In this document: in pieces, positions 1-5,578 of the stretch
Position numbering within the stretch: position 1 is the stretch's first letter
Layout of the letters: every line of letters starts with the position of its first letter
Origin: JBGPJM01 sp041485385
Lineage (GTDB): Bacteria > Planctomycetota > Phycisphaerae > Phycisphaerales > UBA1924
Direction: 5' to 3'
Length of the DNA: 7,623 nucleotides
NCBI GenBank assembly: GCA_041485385.1
Contig: JBGPJM010000229.1
Location: 1-7,623, forward strand
Position numbers and translations under genes: made by a program
The notes under the pieces: model-generated
Seen by the model: the letters and a program-made list of their open reading frames with translations, nothing else
Databases searched by the model: none
What the model was told of the DNA's origin: nothing

Positions 1-243
1 GCCGACGACGGCGTCGGGCCGCCGCGGAGCGGGCACGATCGGTTCGGACGATTCGTGTTCGACTTCGGCTTCACGACCAAGCCGGCGGGATCGGGGATCG
101 GGCTGGCGGTGGCGCGGGACGCGGTCGAGGGGCAGGGCGGGACGATCAGCCTGCGGGCGGGGACGAGCGCGCCCGGCGTGGCGCGTCCCGGCGCGGTGCT
201 GCGGATCGAGCTGCCGGCGCCGGCCATCGGGGACGACGCATGA
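1..243 (+). CDS. Sensor histidine kinase, C-terminal fragment (ATP-binding domain)
   Basis: The reading frame is open from base 1, so the gene begins outside the window; only the last 80 codons are present. They carry the end of a GHKL/HATPase_c domain. DDGVG (codons 2-6) fits the G1 box (DxGxG), FDFGFTTKP near codons 20-28 fits the F box, and GSGIGLAVAR near codons 30-39 fits the G2 box and its following helix. The final strands end in ELPAP before the stop. In this family the domain binds ATP and phosphorylates a histidine in the DHp domain, which is not visible here, and that phosphate passes to a receiver. The stop TGA overlaps the ATG of the NtrC-type regulator by 4 bp (ATGA, 240-243), so the two are probably translationally coupled and are a cognate pair. 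The sensed signal cannot be inferred because the sensor part is missing. Confidence 0.88.
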   Translation, partial: ADDGVGPPRSGHDRFGRFVFDFGFTTKPAGSGIGLAVARDAVEGQGGTISLRAGTSAPGVARPGAVLRIELPAPAIGDDA

Positions 244-1772
244 CCCCGCCGCCGGAGCGACCCACGGAGCGCGCCGGTGCGGCGGAGGGCCCGGGTCCGG
301 CGCCCGAGCGCACGCGGATTCTCGTGGTTGATGATGACCCGATCGCGGCGGAGTCATTGGCGGAGTTCCTGCAGGCGGACGGGTACGATGCGGCGAGTGC
401 GTTGGATGGCGAGGAGGCGCTGGCGATGTTGGACGCGGCGGCGCGTCCTCCGGGGGCGGGGGAGGCGGCCCGGCCGTTTGCGATCGTGATCTGCGATGTG
501 TCGATGCCTCGCACCGGCGGGATCGCCACGCTGCGCCGGATGGTCAAGGAGCACCCCGCGACGGTGGTGGTGATGCTGACGGGGTACGGGACGATCGAGT
601 CGGCGGTGGAGTCGGTGCGGCTGGGGGCGAGTGATTACCTGACCAAGCCGGTGGTGGACACGGAGCTGCGGTTTGCGCTGGAGCGGGCGCGGCGGCAGCA
701 CGCGCTGCTGGCGGAGAATCAGTCGCTGAAGTCGCAACTGGATGACCGGTTCGGGCCGCAGAGCATCGTGGGGACGGACCACCGGATGGTGAAGGTGTTC
801 GACCTGATCGAGGCGGTGGCGCCGAGCAAGACGACGGTGCTGATGACGGGGGAATCGGGGGTGGGCAAATCGCTGGTGGCGCACGCGATCCACCGGCAGA
901 GCCCGCGCCGGGACAAGCCGTACGTGGAGCTGGCGTGCGGGTCGATCCCCGAGACGCTGCTGGAGAGCGAGCTGTTCGGGCACGTGCGCGGGAGCTTCAC
1001 CGGGGCGCACGCGGACAAGATCGGGAAGTTCCTGGCGGCGGATGGCGGGACGATCTTCCTGGACGAGATCAACTCGGCCTCGCCGGGGATGCAGCTGAAG
1101 CTGCTGCGGGTGCTGCAGGAGCGGCGCTTCGAGCCGGTGGGGTCGAACACGACGGTGGAGGTCGATGTGCGGGTGGTGCTGGCGAGCAACCAGGCGCTGG
1201 AGCAGATGGTGGCGGAGGGGAAGTTCCGGCAGGATCTGTACTACCGGATCAACGTGGTGAAGATCGAGCTGCCGTCGTTGCGGGAGCGGACGAGCGACAT
1301 CCCGGCGCTGGCGAGCCATTTTCTCCGGAAGAACGGGGCGGACCTGGGGAGGGCGCTCGTGGGGTTCAGCGCCGAGGCGATGGGGGCGCTGGTGCGGTAC
1401 TCGTGGCCGGGCAACGTGCGCGAGCTGCAGAACGTGATCGAGCGGGCGAGCGTGCTGAGCCGGTCACCGACGATCGGGGTGCAGGACCTGCCGCAGCACG
1501 TGGTGGAGAACACGGCGCCTGGGCTGACGCTCTCGCCGCGCGGACCGGACGGCGGCTCGGCTGATGATGATGATTCGCCGTGGACGCCGACGGCGCTGGA
1601 GGCGGCGCTGATGGAGCCGGAGCGGAGGATCATTCTTAAGGCGCTGAAGGCGAACAACTACAACCGGCAGAAGACGGCGGACGACCTGCGGATCAACCGG
1701 ACGACGCTGTACAAGAAGATGAAGCTGCTGGGGATTGTGCTGGGGGAGGATGATGGAAGGCTGGCGGGGTGA
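240..1772 (+). CDS. NtrC-family sigma-54-dependent response regulator
   Basis: A complete 510-aa transcription activator with the usual three domains. The receiver (about residues 25-145) has acidic D31-D33, phospho-acceptor D86 in ICDVSMP, T114 in LTGYGT and K136 in YLTKP. The AAA+ domain (about 172-410) has Walker A GESGVGKS (204-211), the sigma-54 contact loop GSFTGA (251-256, usual form GAFTGA), Walker B TIFLDEI (271-277), the FRQDLYYRI arginine segment (329-337) and WPGNVREL (389-396). A linker rich in Asp and Pro (about 425-452) leads to a Fis-type helix-turn-helix (about 460-498: RQKTADDLRINRTTLYKKM). Members of this family hexamerise on phosphorylation and use ATP to open sigma-54 holoenzyme promoters from upstream enhancer sites. 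The start is set by the 4-bp overlap with the kinase gene. The 24-residue Pro/Ala-rich stretch before the receiver is longer than usual. Target genes are unknown. Confidence 0.96.
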   Translation: MTPPPERPTERAGAAEGPGPAPERTRILVVDDDPIAAESLAEFLQADGYDAASALDGEEALAMLDAAARPPGAGEAARPFAIVICDVSMPRTGGIATLRRMVKEHPATVVVMLTGYGTIESAVESVRLGASDYLTKPVVDTELRFALERARRQHALLAENQSLKSQLDDRFGPQSIVGTDHRMVKVFDLIEAVAPSKTTVLMTGESGVGKSLVAHAIHRQSPRRDKPYVELACGSIPETLLESELFGHVRGSFTGAHADKIGKFLAADGGTIFLDEINSASPGMQLKLLRVLQERRFEPVGSNTTVEVDVRVVLASNQALEQMVAEGKFRQDLYYRINVVKIELPSLRERTSDIPALASHFLRKNGADLGRALVGFSAEAMGALVRYSWPGNVRELQNVIERASVLSRSPTIGVQDLPQHVVENTAPGLTLSPRGPDGGSADDDDSPWTPTALEAALMEPERRIILKALKANNYNRQKTADDLRINRTTLYKKMKLLGIVLGEDDGRLAG

Positions 1773-1821
1773 GGCGGGGGGAAGAGGCGTCGATTCGAAG
1801 CCAACTGCTGTCCTGCGTCCT

Positions 1822-2046
1822 TCAAGCGCGTCCACGCCTGACTTCCCGGAGGAACTCGTCAATATCGTCCTCGGCCGGCCAGTCTACGGCGAGCTCATCG
1901 AACGACTCGATCGGTTTCACGCCGCTCTGCCGGAGTAACTCCTTGAGGCGGCGTGCGGGTTCGATGCCAGCGCATGCGGCTGGAGGGTGATTGGACTGAT
2001 CTGGTCCGTTTGTGCGCGCTGCGAATTCGTTGGCATCCTTAGGCAT
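1822..2046 (-). CDS. Small acidic antitoxin-like protein, apparently orphan
   Basis: A leftward 74-codon ORF, ATG at 2046 and TGA at 1822. The C-terminal half looks like a real protein: RRLKELLRQSGVKPI followed by SFDELAVDWPAEDDIDEFLREVRR. From memory of the family, the pattern 'GVKPI..FDEL..DxWPEDE.VDEFL..VR' is typical of short antitoxins encoded just before PIN-domain (VapC-like) toxins in planctomycetes and cyanobacteria. No toxin follows: only 49 bp separate its stop from the end of the sigma-54 activator, and I see no PIN motif on that strand. The first 25 or so residues are low in recognisable character, and the start codon lies inside the 10-bp tandem repeat, so the N-terminus may be eroded or misassigned. 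There is no Shine-Dalgarno sequence. It may be an orphan antitoxin or the remnant of a lost toxin-antitoxin pair. Confidence is moderate that it is coding and low that it still functions. Confidence 0.5.
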   Translation of the reverse strand: MPKDANEFAARTNGPDQSNHPPAACAGIEPARRLKELLRQSGVKPIESFDELAVDWPAEDDIDEFLREVRRGRA

Positions 2047-2070
2047 TCATAGGCATTCTTAGACATCCTT
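2031..2070. repeat. Four-unit 10-bp tandem repeat
   Basis: Four consecutive degenerate 10-mers read on the + strand: TGGCATCCTT, AGGCATTCAT, AGGCATTCTT and AGACATCCTT. The period of 10 bp is close to one helical turn, so equivalent bases face the same side of DNA. The array covers the ATG (2044-2046) assigned to the antitoxin-like ORF. The first unit continues the core of the larger 14-bp repeat family downstream (compare TTGGCATCCTTAGG at 2030-2043 with TTGGCGGCCTTAGG at 2185-2198, two differences). It could be a cooperative protein-binding site or the degenerate edge of the repeat array. Confidence 0.75.
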
Positions 2071-2164
2071 AGAGAAGTTCCAAAGCTGAAAGGGGCTGTG
2101 GAGCTGGAATGGTGGCGATGCGGGCTTCGCCGGGTCGTGCAGGCGTCGGGGTTTTTCCAGGATT

Positions 2165-2294
2165 TTGGCGGTCTTAGGGGGAAGTTGGCGGCCTTAGGGT
2201 TGGAGGGGTCGGGAGGGGCGTTTTGAGTTGGCGGTCTTAGGCGGGATTTGGCGGCCTTAGTTGGCGGTCTTAGGCGGGAGTTGGCGGCCTTAGG
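2165..2294. repeat. Six-copy array of TTGGCGGYCTTAGG with alternating T/C
   Basis: Copies start at 2165, 2185, 2228, 2248, 2261 and 2281. The variable base reads T, C, T, C, T, C in order, so the true unit is a dimer: T-copy, a 6-bp spacer (GGGAAG, CGGGAT or CGGGAG), then C-copy. Starts within each dimer are exactly 20 bp apart, about two helical turns. Dimer 1 covers 2165-2198, dimer 2 covers 2228-2260 and lacks its last G, and dimer 3 abuts it at 2261-2294. A 29-bp gap of unrelated G-rich sequence separates dimers 1 and 2. A diverged copy lies at 2030-2043. It is not a CRISPR array: the units are too short and the spacers are nearly constant. Possible roles are an operator cluster or a clonally expanded intergenic repeat. 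Confidence 0.9.
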
Positions 2295-2351
2295 GGTCGT
2301 GGCTGGTGGCCGCGTTGCTGGGCCGCCTTCGAACGATCGATGCCGGTTTTC

Positions 2352-2392
2352 AAGGAGGTAGCCCCCTGCCCGGTCTGGCGATGAAAGGGGGC
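2352..2392 (+). other. Strong Shine-Dalgarno-like AAGGAGGT followed by a hairpin
   Basis: AAGGAGGT at 2352-2359 is a near-perfect anti-16S match. It is followed at once by GCCCCCT (2361-2367), which can pair perfectly with AGGGGGC (2386-2392) around an 18-nt loop. A second, mutually exclusive pairing is possible between TAGCCC (2359-2364) and GGGCTA (2393-2398), which would occlude the end of the Shine-Dalgarno sequence. The only ATG nearby (2381) opens an 8-codon frame ending in TAA at 2405-2407. It lies about 100 bp before the radical SAM start. It could be a leader-peptide or attenuator-like element, a structured end of a decayed mobile element, or chance. Confidence 0.35.
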
Positions 2393-2400
2393 GGGCTAAG

Positions 2401-2460
2401 CCGTTAATATACCGAACCAAATGAGAATTGCAAGCATTTTGTTTGGTTTTCTTGGGCGTT
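2401..2460. promoter_or_regulatory. AT-rich palindromic patch with possible leftward sigma-70-type promoter
   Basis: This is the most AT-rich stretch of the window. AACCAAA (2415-2421) and TTTGGTT form an inverted repeat around about 20 nt, with an inner AAATG/CATTT extension. Read leftward, TTGCAA (2433-2428) resembles a -35 box (4 of 6) and TATATT (2411-2406) a -10 box (5 of 6), separated by 16 bp. Such a promoter would fire through the hairpin and the repeat array toward the antitoxin-like ORF. I could not find an equally good rightward promoter for the radical SAM gene, although this patch is the natural place for one. The box matches are by eye only. Confidence 0.35.
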
Positions 2461-2496
2461 GGTTGCCTGTGCTGGCCGATCGGTCTACGTTTGGTC

Positions 2497-3615
2497 ATGC
2501 CTGAGCCTGACGAGCACGTTGATGCGATCTCTGCGGGCGCGGTGAGGGGACGCGGGGCGGGGCTGAACCCGGGGAATCGGTTCGAGGATGTGCGGCTGCA
2601 CGTGCTGGGGGAGCACCTGGACGAGGTGGCGCTGGAGAACCCGGAGGGGGCTCAGGTCGCCACGCGGGTGTACGCCGATCGGACCAGGTCGATCCTCAAC
2701 CCGGTGGACAGCCCGGACCTGAAGTTCAAGTGGTCGATCAATCCGTACCGCGGGTGCGAGCACGGGTGCATTTACTGCTATGCGCGGCCGACGCACGAGA
2801 ACCTGGGGTGGTCGAGCGGGCTGGACTTTGAGACACGGATCGTGGCGAAGATGGACGCCGCGAGGCTGCTGCGGCGGGAGCTGGCGTCGCCGAAGTGGGA
2901 TGCGAAGGGGGCGGGCGCGATCATGGTCTCGGGGGTGACGGACCCGTACCAGCCGGTGGAGGCGAGGCTGAAGATCACACGGGCGTGCCTGGAGGTGCTG
3001 GCGGAGTGCCGGCAGCCGGTGTCGCTGATCACCAAGAACAGGTTGATCCTGCGGGACCTGGACGTGATCGGGGAGCTGGCGAAGCACCGGGCGGTGGGGG
3101 CGGCGGTGAGCCTGACGACGCTGGATCGGGAGCTGGCGATGAAGATGGAGCCGCGGGCGAGCGCGCCGGCGGATCGGCTGAGGACGATCGAGGGGCTGGC
3201 GAGGGCGGGTGTGCCGGTGACGGTGATGACGGCGCCGATCATCCCGGGGCTGAACGACGCGGAGATCCCGGCGCTCTTGAAGGCGGCGAGCGAGGCGGGG
3301 GCGACGGGGGCGGGGTGGGTGATGCTGCGGCTGCCGCACCAGATCAAGGCGCTGTTCCTGGAGTGGCTGGCGCGGGAGGTGCCGCTGAAGGCGGCGAAGG
3401 TGGAGGCGGCGGTGCGGGGGACGCGGGAAAGCGGGCTGTATGACGCGGCGTTCTTCAAGAGGCAGCGCGGGACGGGGGTGAGGGCGGAGCAGATCAAGGA
3501 GACGTTCGACCTGTTCAAGCGGCGGTACGGGCTGGACAGGGAGCGGGCGGGGCTGAGCGCGGCGGGGTTCAGGAGGCCGGTGGTGGAGACGGAGGGGGAG
3601 ACGCTGTTTAGGTGA
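2497..3615 (+). CDS. PA0069-type radical SAM protein (spore photoproduct lyase-like)
   Basis: With the start at ATG 2497 the product is 372 aa. An upstream in-frame TTG at 2428 would add 23 hydrophobic residues read from the AT-rich promoter-like patch, so I prefer 2497; neither start has a clear Shine-Dalgarno sequence. GRGAGLNPGNRFE (about residues 18-30) matches the conserved N-terminal signature of the PA0069 family. The radical SAM cluster motif is CEHGCIYCYAR, with Cys 87, 91 and 94 in CxxxCxxC spacing to bind a 4Fe-4S cluster that cleaves S-adenosylmethionine. GVTDPYQPVE (about 146-155) and APIIPGLND (about 246-254) are further conserved segments of this SPL-like group. The substrate is not established for the family; relation to spore photoproduct lyase suggests nucleic acid chemistry, but that is inference. 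It has no operon partner on its strand and converges with the lipoprotein gene 47 bp downstream. Confidence 0.93.
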   Translation: MPEPDEHVDAISAGAVRGRGAGLNPGNRFEDVRLHVLGEHLDEVALENPEGAQVATRVYADRTRSILNPVDSPDLKFKWSINPYRGCEHGCIYCYARPTHENLGWSSGLDFETRIVAKMDAARLLRRELASPKWDAKGAGAIMVSGVTDPYQPVEARLKITRACLEVLAECRQPVSLITKNRLILRDLDVIGELAKHRAVGAAVSLTTLDRELAMKMEPRASAPADRLRTIEGLARAGVPVTVMTAPIIPGLNDAEIPALLKAASEAGATGAGWVMLRLPHQIKALFLEWLAREVPLKAAKVEAAVRGTRESGLYDAAFFKRQRGTGVRAEQIKETFDLFKRRYGLDRERAGLSAAGFRRPVVETEGETLFR

Positions 3616-3662
3616 GGGGGCGCGAGACTAGTGCCGGTGCTGCGTTCAACTCGCTTGATCCC

Positions 3663-4898
3663 CTACCTCGCCCCAAGGGTCTTGTTCACCAGCTCCAGGT
3701 CCTTTCGCGCCGTCTCGTTCTTCGGGTCGAGCCTGAGCGTCTCCTCGAACGCCCCGCGCGCCTCGAGGAACCGCCTGGACCTCCACAGCATGTCTCCGTG
3801 CTCCAGCATCACCCCGGAGTCCCACGGCGCCAGCGCCGCCAGTCGCTCGCTCTCGGCCATCGCCTCGGGCAGGCGCCCGAGCTCGAGCAGGCAGTACCTC
3901 TTGGTGCGCCCAGCAAAGAGATTGGTCGGCTCGAGCGCCAGGCACCGGTCGAACGCCCCGAGGGCCGCCTCGTGCGACCCCTTCGCCTCCAGCGCGATCC
4001 CCGCCTCCAGCCACGCCGCGGCGTTGCGGTCGTCCAGACCAACCGCGCGCTGGGCTGTCTCGAGCGCCTCGTCGGACTTGCCACGCCGCGTCAGCGCTCG
4101 CGCCTTGCCCGCGAGTTCGTCTGCTTCTTCCCTCTGGGGCGCCAGCGCCCGCCACTGATCCCACGTCATGACGGGCCCTCGCCCCGCCGCGCCCGCGGCC
4201 ACGAGGGTCTCCACGGGCAACGCTTGGAGCGCCCCGGTCAGGATCTGCCCGGTGAGCATGGTCTCCGAGCCCACGACCAGGCCCGCGCTGAAGCCGTGCA
4301 CCAGCCCTATGACGCGCCGGGTCCGATCGAGAACCGGGGCGCCCGCGAACGCCGGGTCGGGGAGACCCGGGCCCACCAGGTCGAGGGCAACCGTGGATTC
4401 CCGGTCCCCGATCACCGCTTCGCGCCGATCGGGACCACCCGGCCCGCCGCGAGCCCGTGCGATGGTCACTTTGGTCCCGGGAGGCGCCTGCCGGTCGGCA
4501 AGGGCCAGCGCCCTCGGCGCGGCGTGCCCGCCACCTGCCCCGCCCGCCCCCATCCCCCAGTCCACCTCGATCAGCGCGACGTACTCCGAAGTGAGGTACC
4601 CGGCGACGCCGGTGGAGACGAACGAGTTGCCCGTGCTGGTAACCACCGTTGCGCCGGTGGCATGCCCGAGCGGGCCCATCAGAGTGAGGACGTGCCCATC
4701 CGCGGTCACCAGGCCGCTCAGGGCGGAGACCTCAAGCCCATCATCCCGCGTCGGCACGACGCGGACGATCCCGGCGCTGACGTCGGCCGCGGCGTCGGCG
4801 TGGGCGGCCGGTTCCGGCCGTTGGGCGGTCTGCGTGCCTTGGCAGCCGAGGAGGGAGGTAATGATCAGCGCGCCACAAACAATGCGTCTGGTGTTCAC
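3663..4898 (-). CDS. Lipoprotein: trypsin/HtrA-like pseudoprotease domain plus four TPRs
   Basis: The start is GTG at 4898, with GGAGG 6 nt upstream (4909-4905) and a 4-bp overlap with the stop of the preceding gene. The product is 411 aa. Residues 1-19 form a lipoprotein signal ending in the lipobox LLGC, with Cys19 as the lipidation site. Q20 follows, which by the E. coli rule does not favour inner-membrane retention. Residues about 42-225 resemble a trypsin/HtrA fold: DGHVLT (68-72 region), YVALIEV (106-112) and the GxSGGPV-like strand FAGAPVLD (184-191) then RVIGLVHG. At the aligned catalytic positions I read Gly75 for His, Tyr106 for Asp and Ala185 for Ser, so it is probably not a protease. 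Residues about 257-392 are TPRs; the last three are exactly 34 residues each (291-324, 325-358, 359-392), each ending in an [L/A]xP-type boundary. It is probably an envelope scaffold that binds peptides or partners. Third gene of the operon. Confidence 0.87.
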   Translation of the reverse strand: MNTRRIVCGALIITSLLGCQGTQTAQRPEPAAHADAAADVSAGIVRVVPTRDDGLEVSALSGLVTADGHVLTLMGPLGHATGATVVTSTGNSFVSTGVAGYLTSEYVALIEVDWGMGAGGAGGGHAAPRALALADRQAPPGTKVTIARARGGPGGPDRREAVIGDRESTVALDLVGPGLPDPAFAGAPVLDRTRRVIGLVHGFSAGLVVGSETMLTGQILTGALQALPVETLVAAGAAGRGPVMTWDQWRALAPQREEADELAGKARALTRRGKSDEALETAQRAVGLDDRNAAAWLEAGIALEAKGSHEAALGAFDRCLALEPTNLFAGRTKRYCLLELGRLPEAMAESERLAALAPWDSGVMLEHGDMLWRSRRFLEARGAFEETLRLDPKNETARKDLELVNKTLGAR

Positions 4899-5578
4899 GG
4901 GGGACCTCCACTCGAAACAGCACCGCCGCACTCCGGACAGTTCACTAGTCCCCGCACGGGGTACCCGCATTTCAGGCACAGGCCGTGCCGCTGGCGGCGC
5001 TGTCGGCGGAGCGTGGAGGGACCGCGCAGGAGTGTCCAGCACGCTGCCGTGTAGAACAGGGTGTTGAGAGCGAGGCCGAGCGAGATCGGGCGCAACGGGA
5101 GAGCACGCGGAGCTCTCGATGAGCCGGCCGGGTTCGCGCGGGGATGAAGGAAGGCGGGCGCAGGGACGCAACCGTTCCAGACCGCGTCGAGTTCTTGATT
5201 GGGCACCTGGGCAATCGTATCGGTGGTGAGGTCGCCCTCGAACGCGAAGGCTGGCCAGCCGCACCGACGAACATCGAGTGTTCGCTCCGGCGGCCACACC
5301 ATATCGCTGGAGTTCTCCCGGCGTAGGCCGAGCACCAGGCCTTGGAGACCGATACCGCGCAAGGTCGTCTGCAGGACTATCAGGCGGTCGTTGCCGTTCG
5401 AAACCCGCCAGCCGGCCGGAACGTGACGAGCGACCCAGTCCGTCGCCGGATGGTCGTCGCCAAAGAAGTGGACGTCAGCCGCGGCCGGCGACCACAGCGC
5501 ACACCCCCACGCCACGGCGACACTGATCGCCGCGCCGAGCAGCAGGAAGACGATGATGGTCGCGAGGATTCGTCTCAT
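4895..5578 (-). CDS. Two-helix membrane protein with C-terminal zinc ribbon
   Basis: The product is 227 aa from ATG 5578, chosen because it overlaps the upstream stop by 4 bp (ATGA) and puts the hydrophobic helix right at the N-terminus; the frame runs further upstream inside the neighbouring gene but without support. MRR precedes transmembrane helix 1 (about 4-28). A roughly 135-residue outer domain follows (about 30-163), containing Trp-rich and Cys-containing segments (C106, C137) but no motif I recognise. Helix 2 (about 164-184, ISLGLALNTLFYTAACWTLL) is followed by an Arg-rich stretch and a short zinc ribbon CLKCGYPVRG...CPEC (Cys 201, 204, 214, 217) in the cytoplasm. From memory, the arrangement 'LRP...NTLFY...LLRGP...RRxRGLCxxCGY' recurs in Phycisphaerae proteins of unknown function. 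It is the second gene of the operon, and its tail carries the ribosome binding site of the next gene. No enzymatic role is apparent. Confidence 0.85.
   Translation of the reverse strand: MRRILATIIVFLLLGAAISVAVAWGCALWSPAAADVHFFGDDHPATDWVARHVPAGWRVSNGNDRLIVLQTTLRGIGLQGLVLGLRRENSSDMVWPPERTLDVRRCGWPAFAFEGDLTTDTIAQVPNQELDAVWNGCVPAPAFLHPRANPAGSSRAPRALPLRPISLGLALNTLFYTAACWTLLRGPSTLRRQRRQRHGLCLKCGYPVRGLVNCPECGGAVSSGGPP

Larger units (their letters stand above)
2047..2496. other. Gene-free 450-bp intergenic region rich in repeats and structure
   Basis: I see no credible protein gene in this stretch. Its composition is unlike its neighbours: no codon-position pattern, runs of G on the + strand, then an AT-rich patch near 2401-2460. 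In order it holds the end of the 10-bp tandem repeat, a weak 5-bp stem (2114-2118 with 2127-2131) some 20 bp before a short T run at about 2151-2156, the 14-bp repeat array (2165-2294), a Shine-Dalgarno-like AAGGAGGT with a hairpin (2352-2392), and the AT-rich palindromic patch. A leftward open frame across it encodes mostly low-complexity Pro/Arg/Ala sequence generated by the repeats, and I treat that as chance. Confidence 0.7.

Noticed and set aside
2031..2070. Telomere-like repeat (TTAGGC resemblance)
   Set aside because: The period is 10 bp, units are degenerate and only four are present inside a bacterial locus, so the similarity is chance.
2105..2131. Sigma-54 -24/-12 promoter (TGGCGATG...TTCGC)
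   Set aside because: Spacing between the GG and GC doublets is wrong and the -12 TTGCA is not matched.
2114..2156. Rho-independent terminator (5-bp stem followed by a T run)
   Set aside because: The stem is short with an 8-nt loop, the T run lies about 20 bp beyond it, and no gene ends nearby on the + strand.
2165..2294. CRISPR array
   Set aside because: Units are only 14 bp, spacers are 6 bp and almost identical or missing, and no cas gene is present.
1917..2498. A leftward 193-codon open frame across the intergenic region
   Set aside because: Its middle is low-complexity Pro/Arg/Lys sequence produced by the 14-bp repeats and its end overlaps the antitoxin-like ORF in another frame. No recognisable domain or ribosome binding site.
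2485..3339. A leftward 284-codon Arg/Pro/His-rich open frame
   Set aside because: Antisense of the radical SAM gene with low-complexity composition and no domain.
3612..5054. A rightward 480-codon open frame opposite the lipoprotein gene
   Set aside because: Rich in Arg, Pro and Gly as expected for the antisense of GC-rich coding DNA. The opposite strand has a lipobox, protease-like strands and exact TPRs, so this is a shadow.
4899..5297. Longer N-terminus for the lipoprotein, starting near 5297
   Set aside because: The added 133 residues are antisense-like low-complexity sequence that overlaps the upstream gene. The GTG at 4898 has a Shine-Dalgarno sequence, a 4-bp overlap and an immediate lipoprotein signal.
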